64,000 nt of DNA from Klebsiella oxytoca (GTDB lineage: Bacteria > Pseudomonadota > Gammaproteobacteria > Enterobacterales > Enterobacteriaceae), in contig NZ_CP046115.1 in the NCBI RefSeq assembly GCF_009707385.1, positions 1,488,001-1,552,000 of the forward strand. The letters run 5' to 3'. Positions 1-12,406 of this stretch are shown in pieces. Below the pieces are notes generated by a model. That model was not told the origin of the DNA. It ran no database searches and saw nothing but the letters and a program-made list of their open reading frames with translations. The translations under genes were made by a program, and so were the position numbers. Position 1 is the first letter of the stretch. Each line of letters starts with the position of its first letter.

Positions 1-737
1 GCGATCACCGCCGGATCGCGGCGTACGGTCTCCGGCGTGCCGCTGGTTAACGTTTTGCCGTAATCCAGCACCATCAGGCGATCGCAGATCCCCATCACCA
101 GCTTGACGTCGTGCTCAATCATCAGCAGCGTTTTGCCGTCATCGCGAATGCGCAGCAGTAGTTCGCCAAGGGCCATCTTCTCGGTGGCGTTCATCCCGGC
201 CGCCGGTTCATCCAGCGCCAGCAGGCGCGGGTCGGTCGCCAGCGCGCGGGCAATCTCCAGCCGCCGCTGGTGGCCGTAGGCGAGGTCGCAGGCGCGATAG
301 TGGGCGAACTGCGCGATGCCGGTATAGTCCAGCCAGTGCCACGCCAGCTCGCGGGTCTGCGCCTCTTCGGCGCGGGCGCGTTTATGGCGGGAGAGCGCGG
401 CCCACAGGCCGTTGCGGGTGCGCACGTGGCGGCCCACCATCACGTTTTCCAGCACCGACATTTCGTTAAATAACCGCACGTTCTGGAAGGTGCGGGCGAT
501 GCCCGCGGCGGTCACTTTCTCAATATTGTTCGGAAAATAGGCTTCCCCGCCGATGGCGAACTCGCCGCTGTCCGCCGGATATAGCCCGGTAATCAGGTTA
601 AAGCAGGTGGTTTTTCCCGCGCCGTTGGGGCCGATCAGGCCGTATATTTCGCCCTCGTTGATGGTGAGCGACACGTTGTCGACCGCCGTCAGGCCGCCGA
701 AGCGCTTGGTCATATGGCGCACGCTTAACAGGCTCAT
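1..737 (-). CDS. Branched-chain amino acid ABC transporter ATPase, LivG type (3' part cut off)
   Basis: Cytoplasmic ATPase subunit of a LivHMGF-type importer. The gene starts at the ATG read from 737 and runs off the left edge, so the C-terminus is missing. Near the N-terminus it has the Walker A motif GPNGAGKTT followed by CFNLITG; the signature and Walker B regions follow. Its start overlaps the livM-like stop as ATGA (734-737), which means translational coupling. An alternative frame in this stretch is only shadow coding. The LivF-type second ATPase is expected just outside the window. Family assignment is firm; the exact substrate is inferred. Confidence 0.9.
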   Translation of the reverse strand, partial: MSLLSVRHMTKRFGGLTAVDNVSLTINEGEIYGLIGPNGAGKTTCFNLITGLYPADSGEFAIGGEAYFPNNIEKVTAAGIARTFQNVRLFNEMSVLENVMVGRHVRTRNGLWAALSRHKRARAEEAQTRELAWHWLDYTGIAQFAHYRACDLAYGHQRRLEIARALATDPRLLALDEPAAGMNATEKMALGELLLRIRDDGKTLLMIEHDVKLVMGICDRLMVLDYGKTLTSGTPETVRRDPAVI

Positions 738-1840
738 GCTTTCGCTCCTTGATGTCGCGCGGGCCAGATACCCTGAGGGCGCAGCAGCATGACCAGCACC
801 AGCGCCAGGCCGTAAAACAGCTGGCGCAATATTTCCGGGTCAATCAGCACTTCGCCAAACAGCGCCTGCTGTACCGGCGCCGCCTGGCTGCGCAGCAGCT
901 CCGGCAGCGCGGTCAGCAGCACCGCGCCGAGGATCACGCCGGGGATATGCCCCATCCCGCCCAGCACCACCATCGCCAGCACCGCAATCGACTCCTGCAG
1001 GGTAAAGGATTCCGGCGAAACGAAGCCCTGAAATGCGCCGAACAGCGCGCCCGCCACGCCGCCGAATGAGGCGCCGATAGCGAAAGCCAGCAGCTTGTAG
1101 TTACGCAGGTTGATGCCCATCGCCCGGGCGACGTCTTCATCCTCGCGGATGGCGTGCCAGGCCCGGCCAATGCGCGAATGCTGTAGCCGCAGGCAGACGA
1201 AAATAATCGCCACAATCACCAGCATCAGCAGGTAGTACCACAGCCATAGCGCCGGGACTTTAAAGCCGAGCCAGTGATAAACGCCGCTAAACTTGAGGCC
1301 GAACAGATTCAGCGAATCGACCCCGGAGATGCCTTTTGCGCCGTTGGTGATGTTGACCGGACGGTCGAGGTTGCGCATCAGGATGCGAATAATTTCGCCG
1401 AACCCGAGGGTGACAATCGCCAGGTAGTCGCCGCGCAGCTTGAGCGTCGGCGCGCCCAGCACGATACCGCAGCCTGCCGCCAGCAGCGCGGCGAGCGGAA
1501 TAATCACCAGCCACGAGGTGTGCAGGCCGTCCGGAAACCAGCTATTTAAAATTGGGAACACGTCCAGCAGATGCGGAGAGGCCAGCAGCGCCGCCAGATA
1601 CGCGCCGACGGCGTAAAAGGCGATAAAGCCCATATCCAGCAGGCCGGTGTAGCCGACCACGATATTCAGCCCCAGCGCCAGCATAACGTAGAGCAGGGCG
1701 AAGTCGATGACCCGCACCCAGTAGTTGCCGCCGAGCTGGCTGGCGACCATCGGCGCGACCAGCAGCGCGCAGACCAACAGGGTCATCCCGGACCAGAAGC
1801 GGCGGGAGACGACAGGCGTATCGAGTTGTGCCGTTGTCAT
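734..1840 (-). CDS. Branched-chain amino acid ABC transporter permease, LivM type
   Basis: Inner-membrane permease of 368 residues. Hydrophobic segments fill most of the protein, and the LivM-family core GLNIVVGYTGLLDMG and the EAA-like loop GRAWHAIREDEDVARAMGIN are visible. It is shorter than E. coli LivM (about 425 residues) because it lacks the extra N-terminal part, like many paralogous HAAT permeases. The ATG has a good ribosome site (AGGAG). It lies 10 bases after the LivH-type gene and overlaps the ATPase gene by four bases. No periplasmic binding-protein gene is visible here, so one must lie elsewhere or left of the window. Confidence 0.92.
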   Translation of the reverse strand: MTTAQLDTPVVSRRFWSGMTLLVCALLVAPMVASQLGGNYWVRVIDFALLYVMLALGLNIVVGYTGLLDMGFIAFYAVGAYLAALLASPHLLDVFPILNSWFPDGLHTSWLVIIPLAALLAAGCGIVLGAPTLKLRGDYLAIVTLGFGEIIRILMRNLDRPVNITNGAKGISGVDSLNLFGLKFSGVYHWLGFKVPALWLWYYLLMLVIVAIIFVCLRLQHSRIGRAWHAIREDEDVARAMGINLRNYKLLAFAIGASFGGVAGALFGAFQGFVSPESFTLQESIAVLAMVVLGGMGHIPGVILGAVLLTALPELLRSQAAPVQQALFGEVLIDPEILRQLFYGLALVLVMLLRPQGIWPARHQGAKA

Positions 1841-1850
1841 GATTTTTCTC

Positions 1851-2801
1851 CTAAGCCCGCTGGGCGACGCGTTCGCCGAGCAAACCGGCCGGGCGGAAGA
1901 CCAGCACCAGGATCAGCACCATAAAGGCGAAGATATCCTGGTAGTTGCTGCCGAAGACGCCGTGGGTCAGGTCGCCGAGATAGCCTGCGCCGAGGGATTC
2001 GATAAGCCCCAGCAGCAGGCCGCCGATCATCGCGCCGCGAATATTGCCGATGCCGCCGAGCACCGCGGCGGTAAAGGCTTTAATACCGGGCAGAAAGCCC
2101 ATGGAGAAGCTGGCATTGCCGTAGTTGCTGGCCATCATCACGCCAGCCAGCGCGGCGAATATGCCGCCGATGGCGAAAGTGAGGGCGATAATAGCGTTAG
2201 GGTTAACGCCCATCAGCGTGGCGATGCGCGGGTTTTCCGCTACCGCGCGCATCCCGCGTCCCAGTCGGGTGTACTCCACCAGCAGCCACAGGCCGAGCAT
2301 CACCGCGAGGGCCAGCGCGACGGTGACTATACCGGTGACGGTCACGAGAGCCGGCGGATGCGCGGCGCTGCCGTGGGTTACGGCGATCGGCTCCATTGGC
2401 AGGATCTGCGGGAACATCAGCGGATTACGCGACCAGACGATCATCGCTACGGTTTGCAGCAGTACCGAGACGCCGATCCCGGAGATCAGCGGCGCCAGGC
2501 GCGGGGCGTTGCGCAGGCGGCGGTAGGCAAAGCGCTCGACTGCCATCGCTAGGAGGGCGCACACCGCCATGGCCAGCAGCAGCGCCAGCCCCAGCAGCGC
2601 CAGCGGCGGCAGGCCGGGAAAATGGGCGTTCAGCGCGTTCATCCCGGAGAGCGTGGTCAGCGCGCCGACCATCAGAATATCGCCGTGGGCAAAGTTAATA
2701 ATGCGCAGGATGCCGTACACCATGGTGTAACCCAGCGCGATCAGGGCGTAGATGCTGCCGAGCATGACCCCGTTGATCATTTGTTGTATGAGTGTGTCCA
2801 A
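1851..2801 (-). CDS. Branched-chain amino acid ABC transporter permease, LivH type
   Basis: Inner-membrane permease of up to 316 residues and first gene of the operon. It carries the LivH hallmark GSIYALIALGYTMVYGI near the N-terminus and FTAAVLGGIGNIRGAMIGG near the C-terminus. The longest frame starts with TTG at 2801 with only a weak ribosome site; an ATG at 2780 is the alternative. The TTG start preserves the LIQQMINGV segment that aligns with LQQMFNGV of E. coli LivH, so I prefer it. Promoter must lie in the AT-rich 171 bp shared with the divergent LysR-type gene. Confidence 0.88.
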   Translation of the reverse strand: MDTLIQQMINGVMLGSIYALIALGYTMVYGILRIINFAHGDILMVGALTTLSGMNALNAHFPGLPPLALLGLALLLAMAVCALLAMAVERFAYRRLRNAPRLAPLISGIGVSVLLQTVAMIVWSRNPLMFPQILPMEPIAVTHGSAAHPPALVTVTGIVTVALALAVMLGLWLLVEYTRLGRGMRAVAENPRIATLMGVNPNAIIALTFAIGGIFAALAGVMMASNYGNASFSMGFLPGIKAFTAAVLGGIGNIRGAMIGGLLLGLIESLGAGYLGDLTHGVFGSNYQDIFAFMVLILVLVFRPAGLLGERVAQRA

Positions 2802-2972
2802 CTGATTGTTCCGACAAGATGCTCAAATAATAGCTACCATCCAACAAATGAATTAAATTGTAAAATACGCATATATTCTTTCTTATTATAAATGTGTGGT
2901 TAACTATCTTGATGATTTTAAATATAATTTAATAATGCATCGGATAGCGAAATGCGCTAAGAAAATCAACAT

Positions 2973-3902
2973 ATGAAAAAAACAGAACAATCAGAGGGGC
3001 CGGTTAGCTGGTCGGAGAGTACTTTAGCCAACGATCCGCCGCTGCGGGCGGTACGCGCCTTCGAGGCGATCGCGCGGCTGGGCAGCGTGACCCTGGCGGC
3101 GCAGGAGCTGGCGATATCGCCCTCGGCGGTCAGCCATCAGCTGAAGGTGCTGGAAGGCTATTTGCAGATCCCACTCACCGAACGTCAGGGGCGACGGCTG
3201 ACCCTCAGCCAGCAGGGGCGGGAGTATTACCGCTCGATCCGCGCGGCGTTTAACGTGCTGCGTCAGGCCACCGGGCATCTGATCGATCAGGTGCAAACTC
3301 AGCAGGTGACCATCAGCCTGATCCCGCTGTTTGGCATGGGCTGGTTTATTCCCCGCCTGCCGTCATTTGTGCACGCCAATCCGCATACCGAAATCAACGT
3401 GGTTTACGCCAACCACCGCAACTACCTTAGCGACGCCTCCGATATGTCGATCCGCTTTGGCAACGGTCACTGGGTGGGTTATCAGAGCGAAAAGCTGATC
3501 TCCGGCAAAATGGTGCCGGTCTGCAGCCGGGCGTTTTTGCGCCTGCATGGGCATATTGATACCCCGGAGCAGCTATTGCAGATGCCGCTGCTGCACGATG
3601 AGGAGCGCACCACGTGGAACCAGTGGTTTGTGCAGCAGGGAGTGAAGCGCCCGCCGCGCTCGACCGGGCCATTATTTGAGGATGGCCTGTTGACCCTGGC
3701 GGGCGTGCAGGCCGGGCTGGGCTGCGCCCTGATGCGCGAGCCGCTGATCGCTCCCTATCTGAAGAGCGGCGAGCTGGTAAAAATTTTTGATGCGGCGATA
3801 GATGATGGCCGGGATTACTATCTCTGCGTGCGTCAGGATAGCGATATGACGCCTGACGGTAAGCTGTTGCAGAGCTGGCTGCGCCAGCAGGCCCTTAATT
3901 GA
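2973..3902 (+). CDS. LysR-family transcriptional regulator, GcvA-like
   Basis: DNA-binding regulator of 309 residues. The winged HTH covers about residues 24-85 (PLRAVRAFEAIARLGSVTLA, then SPSAVSHQLKVLE), followed by a type 2 periplasmic-binding-like effector domain. The DDLRxFEAVARLGS style of HTH and the C-terminal features resemble GcvA. An unusual ~22-residue hydrophilic extension precedes the HTH. The gene is divergent from the LivH-type gene across a 171 bp AT-rich gap, so it probably controls the transporter; that is inference from arrangement. Its effector is unknown. Confidence 0.88.
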   Translation: MKKTEQSEGPVSWSESTLANDPPLRAVRAFEAIARLGSVTLAAQELAISPSAVSHQLKVLEGYLQIPLTERQGRRLTLSQQGREYYRSIRAAFNVLRQATGHLIDQVQTQQVTISLIPLFGMGWFIPRLPSFVHANPHTEINVVYANHRNYLSDASDMSIRFGNGHWVGYQSEKLISGKMVPVCSRAFLRLHGHIDTPEQLLQMPLLHDEERTTWNQWFVQQGVKRPPRSTGPLFEDGLLTLAGVQAGLGCALMREPLIAPYLKSGELVKIFDAAIDDGRDYYLCVRQDSDMTPDGKLLQSWLRQQALN

Positions 3903-3917
3903 TATTTACTTAAGAAT

Positions 3918-3939
3918 TTACTTAATCCAGTTCACATTT
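3918..3939 (+). promoter_or_regulatory. Possible CRP site upstream of beta-glucoside operon
   Basis: The right half GTTCACATTT matches the CRP consensus half-site well, while the left half is poor (about 14 of 22 positions match overall). Its centre lies about 60 bases before the predicted transcription start, a usual class I activator distance. Catabolite control is expected for a PTS beta-glucoside operon. This is a moderate call from pattern and spacing only. Confidence 0.4.
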
Positions 3940-3953
3940 TTGTCCGGCCGTTA

Positions 3954-3982
3954 TTGTCATTGACCAGAGACGCTTAGATAAT
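3954..3982 (+). promoter_or_regulatory. Predicted sigma-70 promoter of beta-glucoside operon
   Basis: A -35 box TTGTCA (3954-3959) and a -10 box GATAAT (3977-3982) are separated by 17 bases. Transcription would start near 3989 and produce a leader that contains the complete RAT and terminator. A perfect TATAAT at 4003-4008 also exists but would start inside the RAT and remove the regulatory element, so it is the less likely promoter. Confidence 0.55.
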
Positions 3983-4008
3983 CCGCCGAAATAACCCATT
4001 TTTATAAT

Positions 4009-4031
4009 GGCGTGCTACTGCGAAAGCAGGC

Positions 4032-4038
<7 letters not shown>
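4009..4038 (+). promoter_or_regulatory. Ribonucleic antiterminator (RAT) site for BglG-type protein
   Basis: The leader contains a sequence that matches the E. coli bgl RAT element very closely. The core reads TACTGCGAAAGCAGGCAAG, with the stem CTGC/GCAG, preceded by GG..TG and followed by ACC. Its 3' end (4032-4038) overlaps the 5' arm of the terminator hairpin, so folding of the RAT and of the terminator exclude each other. This is exactly the BglG/LicT antitermination layout, and a BglG-family gene is the third gene of the operon. Confidence 0.85.
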
Positions 4039-8251
<4,213 letters not shown>

Positions 8252-8252
8252 A

Positions 8253-9257
8253 TCAGCGATGCCGAAACAGCAGCGTCGCCGGCAGGTAGCGCTGTAGAGG
8301 TTCAGGCGCGTTGCCGTCGATCAGCTGGCTGATTAAATCGTAGCAGTGCCAGGCCAGCTGGCGGTTGTCCTGCTGTACGGTATCAATACGCAGCGACAGC
8401 GAATCGTAGAGATAGTGATCGTCAAAGCTTGCCAGATGAATATCGGAATTGAGCAAATGGTGCTGGCTCATATAGCGCAGTACCCCTTCCAGCAGACCGC
8501 AGGCGGCGGTAAACAGCGCCTTTGGCGGTCGGCCCAGACGCGCACAGAGAGCAGCGAACATCTCATAGCCGGAACTGGGGTGATAGTTGCCGTTAATCAC
8601 CCATTCCGGGCGCAGTTCGATACCCGCCTGGGCCAGACCCTGCGTAAACCCGGCCAGACGGTCGCGGGACGGCGACAGGCGCGGCTGGCCGCCTAAAAAC
8701 CAAAACTCGTCGCGATGCTGGGGGGCGATACGGGAAATCAGCTCCGCCGTCGGGGTAATCGAATCGGTCATCACCAGCGGCAGGGCGCTTTCATTCGGGC
8801 GGCGGTCAAAAAGCACCACCGGCAGCTGTTCGCTGAGCTTGAGATAGTCGGCATCGCTGTGCATACAGGAGGCGACGATCAGCCCGTCGACCTGGCGGGC
8901 AATCATGTTATTGACCACCATGCTCTCCTGACCGGGGTTTTCGTCGGTACAGGAGATCAGCAGCTGAACGCCCGCCTCGCGGCACAGCATCTCCAGCTCA
9001 TGGGAAAAAACCGCAAAACCGTAGTTGGTGATCTCCGGCACTACCAGCCCAATGGTGTGGCTGCGGTTATCGCGCAGCGAGCGGGCGTGAATACTCGGCT
9101 GATAGTGCTGCTCGCGGGCAATGGCCAGAACGCGCTCGCGTGTTTCCTGCGCCACGCGCAGCTCCTTGCCACGCCCGTTCAGCACCAGGCTGGCGGGCGC
9201 TTTAGAAACGCCCGCCAGTTCGGCGATATCTTTAATGGTTACGCGTTTGGTTTTCAT
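8253..9257 (-). CDS. scrR: Sucrose operon repressor ScrR (LacI family)
   Basis: LacI/GalR-type repressor of 334 residues. It begins with [20 protein letters not shown] and contains [20 protein letters not shown] and the ScrR-typical [20 protein letters not shown]. This matches what I know of Klebsiella and enterobacterial ScrR throughout; the HTH has Pro where I recall Thr in SKATAS, which could affect DNA binding. Effector should be fructose or fructose-1-phosphate. In known scr regulons the order is scrK-Y-A-B-R, but here scrR directly follows scrK with only about 150 bases between them. Confidence 0.9.
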   Translation of the reverse strand: MKTKRVTIKDIAELAGVSKAPASLVLNGRGKELRVAQETRERVLAIAREQHYQPSIHARSLRDNRSHTIGLVVPEITNYGFAVFSHELEMLCREAGVQLLISCTDENPGQESMVVNNMIARQVDGLIVASCMHSDADYLKLSEQLPVVLFDRRPNESALPLVMTDSITPTAELISRIAPQHRDEFWFLGGQPRLSPSRDRLAGFTQGLAQAGIELRPEWVINGNYHPSSGYEMFAALCARLGRPPKALFTAACGLLEGVLRYMSQHHLLNSDIHLASFDDHYLYDSLSLRIDTVQQDNRQLAWHCYDLISQLIDGNAPEPLQRYLPATLLFRHR

Positions 9258-9337
9258 TACGACGCCATGAGCCTGAAAGCAAAACGCTTATTCTACCATG
9301 CATGTTCGTAGCGGCCAGTAGCGATAGTGCATCGCAA

Positions 9338-9357
9338 TTTGCTAAACCGATTTAATA
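9338..9357 (+). promoter_or_regulatory. ScrR-type operator between scrK and scrR
   Basis: GCTAAACCGATTTAATAA here matches the sequence at the scrK start, read on the other strand, with a single change in the centre (CCGA for CCGG). In the known scr regulon a second operator precedes scrY, so this may be the remaining scrY operator after loss of scrYAB, or it may autoregulate scrR. Operator call is by similarity to the scrK site. Confidence 0.6.
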
Positions 9358-9374
9358 AGCATAATGGATGCAAC

Positions 9375-9397
9375 AAAGTCGGCCGCGCGGGGCGGCC
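9375..9397 (-). terminator. Weak terminator-like hairpin after scrK
   Basis: The stem GGCCGC/GCGGCC lies immediately downstream of the scrK stop on the minus strand and is followed by a short T-containing stretch (GACTTTGTT). The T-run is poor, so termination would be partial, possibly allowing read-through into scrR. Confidence 0.4.
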
Positions 9398-9404
9398 TTG
9401 AAGA

Positions 9405-10328
9405 TCAAAGCTGGCGATTAAGATCGTGCTGATAGGGCAGGGCGGTCATGGCGCCTTTCGCCGTTGTGGCCAGCGCGCCGCAGGTTTGCGCCAGCGCGAG
9501 CGTGGGCTCCAGCGCGGCGATATCGGTCGGCATCCCTTTTGCCCCAAGGCTGGTGAGCAGTCCGGCGACAAAAGCGTCCCCTGCGCCGGTGGTATCGACG
9601 CTGACTACAGGCCTGGCGCTGAAGTGGGTAAACTGCTGCTGGAAGGCGGCAAGCACGCCCGCTTTTCCCTGGGTGACCAGCAGTAATTCAGGCTGGTAGC
9701 GCGCGGTGACGCTGGCGATGCCGTGCGTTAAATCATTACTTCCACTGATGAATTCCAGCTCCTCTTCCGATAGCTTCACTACGTTAGCCATGCGCAGGGC
9801 GCGATCGAGGCAGGCGTGCAGCAGCGCCTGATCCTGCCAGAGGTCCGGGCGGATATTGGGGTCAAAGCTGACCCGCCCGCCCGCCTGTTTGATTTTCTCC
9901 ATTGCCGCGAAGGTGGTGCTGCGGCTGGGCTCGGCGCTGAGCGCGATGGAGCAGGCGTGGAGCCATTGCCCGGCGGCAAACTGCGGCAGGTCTTCTTCGG
10001 CCAGGAACAGATCCGCGCTGGGGCGTACCATAAAGGTAAACGTTCTTTCGCCCTGCTCGTCAAGGTCAACCACGACGGTAGAGGTGCGGTGCTGCCCGTC
10101 GAGGCGCATATGGCTGATGTCCACCTGCTCATGCTGTAGAGTATGGCGCATAAAGCGGCCGAAAGGATCGTCGCCGACGCGCCCGATAAACCCGCTGTGG
10201 CCGCCAAGACGAGCGATCCCTACCGCCACGTTGGCCGGTGCGCCGCCGGGGCATCGCAGCAGCCGGCCTTCGCTTTCTGGTAGCAGATCCACTACCGCGT
10301 CTCCCAGAACCCAAACTTTTTCATTCAT
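9405..10328 (-). CDS. scrK: Fructokinase ScrK (PfkB family)
   Basis: Cytoplasmic ATP-dependent fructokinase of 307 residues, the usual ScrK length, which phosphorylates fructose released from sucrose-6-phosphate. The N-terminal GDAVVDLLPE and CPGGAPANVAVGIARLGG and the PfkB signature DTTGAGDAFVAGLL with the catalytic Asp are present. A longer frame from 10343 exists, but GGAG sits about eight bases before the ATG at 10328, so that start is preferred. An ScrR-like operator covers its promoter. Without scrA (transporter) and scrB (invertase) nearby, it may now serve free fructose or be a relic. Confidence 0.92.
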   Translation of the reverse strand: MNEKVWVLGDAVVDLLPESEGRLLRCPGGAPANVAVGIARLGGHSGFIGRVGDDPFGRFMRHTLQHEQVDISHMRLDGQHRTSTVVVDLDEQGERTFTFMVRPSADLFLAEEDLPQFAAGQWLHACSIALSAEPSRSTTFAAMEKIKQAGGRVSFDPNIRPDLWQDQALLHACLDRALRMANVVKLSEEELEFISGSNDLTHGIASVTARYQPELLLVTQGKAGVLAAFQQQFTHFSARPVVSVDTTGAGDAFVAGLLTSLGAKGMPTDIAALEPTLALAQTCGALATTAKGAMTALPYQHDLNRQL

Positions 10329-10354
10329 GCTGACATTCTCCATGGCTAAACTTT

Positions 10355-10372
10355 ATTAAACCGGTTTAGCAA
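10355..10372 (-). promoter_or_regulatory. ScrR-type operator at scrK promoter
   Basis: The near-palindrome centred on AAACCGGTTT (10358-10367), extended as GCTAAACCGGTTTAATAA on the minus strand, ends about 27 bases before the scrK ATG. LacI-family operators typically have this CpG-centred symmetry. It is nearly identical to the site at 9338-9357. Confidence 0.7.
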
Positions 10373-10730
10373 ATTAAAGCATAACGACAGAATGAGGGGA
10401 ACGTCACCTGAGAAAAAGTGCGAGCCAGGGCATAAAAAATACGCGCAGGGCGGCAAAAGATCGGGGATTCAGAGAGAGGAAGGGGATTTCATTGCCGTGG
10501 GCGAGGCGGAGGCAATAATGAGAGCATGGGCAGGCGCAGCGCGCCGCCTCCGGGGGCCGCCCCCGGGGTATGAAAACTAGCGGAGCCGACGGAGTCCGGC
10601 TCCCACCAGACTAAAAGCGCATTGAAAAGTCTTAAATTAGTTTTAAGAACAATCCCTAAAGCCAGACGGCAGAATCTTGTGCCATGCTTAATGCGACTCG
10701 TAACATTAAGTTCGTTAGAGAGAGGACATT
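10373..10730. other. Intergenic stretch with GC-rich hairpins, no gene seen
   Basis: Between scrK and the next gene there are two hairpins: CCGGGGGCCGCCCCCGG near 10548-10565 and GGAGCCG/CGGCTCC near 10582-10603. The latter may be a transcription stop. The final 100 bases are more AT-rich and should hold the promoter of the downstream small gene, but no clear box pair was fixed. Short open frames here have no ribosome site or family resemblance. Confidence 0.4.
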
Positions 10731-11120
10731 ATGAAAAAAGCAATGATTGCGTTATCTGCGATTCTGGTAGCAGCTCCTGTTTTTGCTGCAACGACACACG
10801 CAACTGACGATACCGTCGCGGCCGCCCATGAAGGAGCAAACACCGCGAAGGAAAAATTGCACGAGGCTCAGCACCAGGGTGAAGAGCAGCAGCTGAAAGC
10901 CAAACACGCGGCGGAAGGCAAAAGCGATAGCGTAGGCAGTGAAGTCAGCGAAGGCGCGCAGAAAACCTGGAATAAAACTAAAGAAGGGACGGAGAAAGGC
11001 TGGAACGCCACCAAAGAAGGCACCGAAAAAGGCTGGAATAAAACCAAAGAGGTCAGCAAAGAAGGCTGGGATAAAACCAAGCAGGGTGCCGAAGACCTGA
11101 AAACGAAAGTCACCGAATAA
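10731..11120 (+). CDS. Exported LEA-like small protein with 11-residue repeats
   Basis: Protein of 129 residues with a signal peptide (cut after about residue 19, PVFA) and a very hydrophilic, Lys/Glu-rich mature part. Four exact 11-residue repeats begin at W80, W91, W102 and W113, each of the form W-N-x-T-K-E-G-x-E-K-G. Such 11-mer amphipathic repeats resemble group 3 LEA proteins, which protect against drying or osmotic stress. The function is inferred; I do not recognise a named gene. It has a strong ribosome site (AGAGAGGA) and its own terminator, so it is likely monocistronic. Confidence 0.8.
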   Translation: MKKAMIALSAILVAAPVFAATTHATDDTVAAAHEGANTAKEKLHEAQHQGEEQQLKAKHAAEGKSDSVGSEVSEGAQKTWNKTKEGTEKGWNATKEGTEKGWNKTKEVSKEGWDKTKQGAEDLKTKVTE

Positions 11121-11138
11121 TCACTGATTATTTTAAGG

Positions 11139-11170
11139 AAAGGGTCGCGAAAGCGGCCTTTTTTGTTTTT
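11139..11170 (+). terminator. Rho-independent terminator of LEA-like gene
   Basis: The stem AAAGGGTCGC/GCGGCCTTTT with a GAAA loop is followed by TTTTTTG and further T residues. It starts 18 bases after the stop codon. Confidence 0.75.
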
Positions 11171-11219
11171 TAGTGCGCTGTATTTAGCGCGGGATAATAT
11201 TTTTAATGGGTGGTAATGC

Positions 11220-11430
11220 TAAACCCTAAATAAGTCGAGTCGCATAGAGGCGGCAAGTTTATAAATCTTCAGGAGCACAGGTAACCCTGTGGCAGAAGTG
11301 AGTGACGAATCTGCCAGGAGCAGATTGGAAAGCGGTTTGCGACCGCCCGCCAGGGCGAGGCCCATGCTGGTCCGGGTAATCCGCAGCTAAAAACAATTCG
11401 GCCTGCAAGTCCAGGAATAGTCCTGGTTAT
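11220..11430 (-). repeat. Degenerate ERIC-family element
   Basis: On the minus strand this region aligns by eye with the larger ERIC element at 14388-14727. Shared blocks are GGATTAC near the left arm, CATGGGCCTCGCCCTGGCGG, AATCTGCTCC-GGCAGATT and the decayed ERIC core around CAGGAGC...GTGAGTGAC. The plus-strand start AACCCTAAATAAGTCGAGT corresponds to the ERIC end sequence. It is shorter and more diverged than the other copy and lies between the LEA-like and RcnB-like genes. Confidence 0.75.
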
Positions 11431-11492
11431 ATCACTACTCAATATTCCTCCACATTTTCCCGGTACAACGGAAATATATCAGGAGGTGTACT

Positions 11493-11966
11493 ATGAAAAA
11501 GATTTTTTCGCTGGCAATTATGCTGTCTTGTGTTTTTAGTACCGTTTCATGGGCCGATGGTCCCGGCGGTAATAATCATGGTCAACAGCAGACCTGGCAG
11601 AATAACGCTGGTCACGGCGGCCCGGACGGTAAGGGGCCACAGGCTAACAATCGCCAGGGTAATGGCGATAATCGCGGGCCGGAGCGCGGTCACCAGGGAC
11701 GCGGAGGAGAGGCGCATGATAACCGCCCTCAGCAGCGTCACGAGCAGGATCATTTTGCGTGGAACGGACATGATTTCCGCAAAGGCCAGCCGGTACCGGA
11801 ACGTTTCCGCGGCAAAGATTATCGCATCAACGACTGGAACGATCGCGGGCTGCCGGCCCCGCCGCGCGGCCACCACTGGTCGTATATTGATGGCAACTAT
11901 GTACTGATTGCCGCTGCGACCGGGATTATTACTTCAATTCTGATTAACGGCGCGTTGAATAACTAA
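11493..11966 (+). CDS. RcnB-family periplasmic protein
   Basis: Secreted protein of 157 residues with a signal peptide of about 21 residues (SLAIMLSCVFSTVSWA). A long low-complexity Gly/Asn/Gln/His-rich section (about residues 23-95) is followed by the RcnB-like domain (RKGQPVPERFRGKDYRINDW and LPAPPRGHHWSYIDGNYVLI) and a hydrophobic tail. E. coli RcnB affects nickel and cobalt export; a similar envelope role is inference. The histidine-rich part could bind metal. Ribosome site AGGAGG is excellent. Confidence 0.78.
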   Translation: MKKIFSLAIMLSCVFSTVSWADGPGGNNHGQQQTWQNNAGHGGPDGKGPQANNRQGNGDNRGPERGHQGRGGEAHDNRPQQRHEQDHFAWNGHDFRKGQPVPERFRGKDYRINDWNDRGLPAPPRGHHWSYIDGNYVLIAAATGIITSILINGALNN

Positions 11967-12406
11967 TGTTGTTACGCCGGGCCGATGCCGCCTTCTGACG
12001 GAGGCGGCAAGTCATCGGTGTCCAGGCTGACATGCACATCTGGCACTATCGCGGCGGAAAATCCGCAACCTTTCTCCAGGCCAGGTCAATTCTTCCTGAC
12101 ACATCCTGTTTCACCTCGTCGTCGTTGCGCGGACATAGAATGCCAGGCAGAGGAAAATGCTATCCTGAAGCCTTATTTTTGATATTTAATGAAGGTTTTT
12201 TAGATTTCTTTCTTACTGTTGTGCTTTATTTTTAATGAATCTCAGATATTTGAAAATGATTATTTTTAGCCAATGAATGTTGTCGAAAAATCATTATGAA
12301 CAAATGAGATAAAACTCCCTGCGGAATAAGAAATCCTGCTTGCATTAAACCTTTAGCACGTTAAGTTATTAAAGCTTAGCACCTGATTCTATTCCCGGAG
12401 ACCGGC
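11967..12406. other. Intergenic stretch, AT-rich, no gene seen
   Basis: A hairpin (CCGATGCCGCCT/AGGCGGCAAGTCATCGG, 11982-12017) without a T-run follows the RcnB-like gene. The remainder turns AT-rich from 12170 on and should contain the promoter of the amidohydrolase gene. No coding frame with a ribosome site was found, and no operator could be fixed. Confidence 0.4.

Noticed and set aside
1725..2552. Long plus-strand frame of 275 codons opposite the LivH-type gene
   Set aside because: Antisense shadow of a GC-rich gene with Arg/His/Gln-heavy composition and no domain.
4003..4008. TATAAT as the operon's -10 box
   Set aside because: Transcription would begin inside the RAT and destroy it; the GATAAT at 3977 has a better-spaced -35.
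11220..11430. Possible riboswitch (TPP- or cobalamin-like fragments such as GGGTAATCCGCAG)
   Set aside because: The full conserved cores of known riboswitches are missing, and the block aligns with the ERIC element on the other strand.
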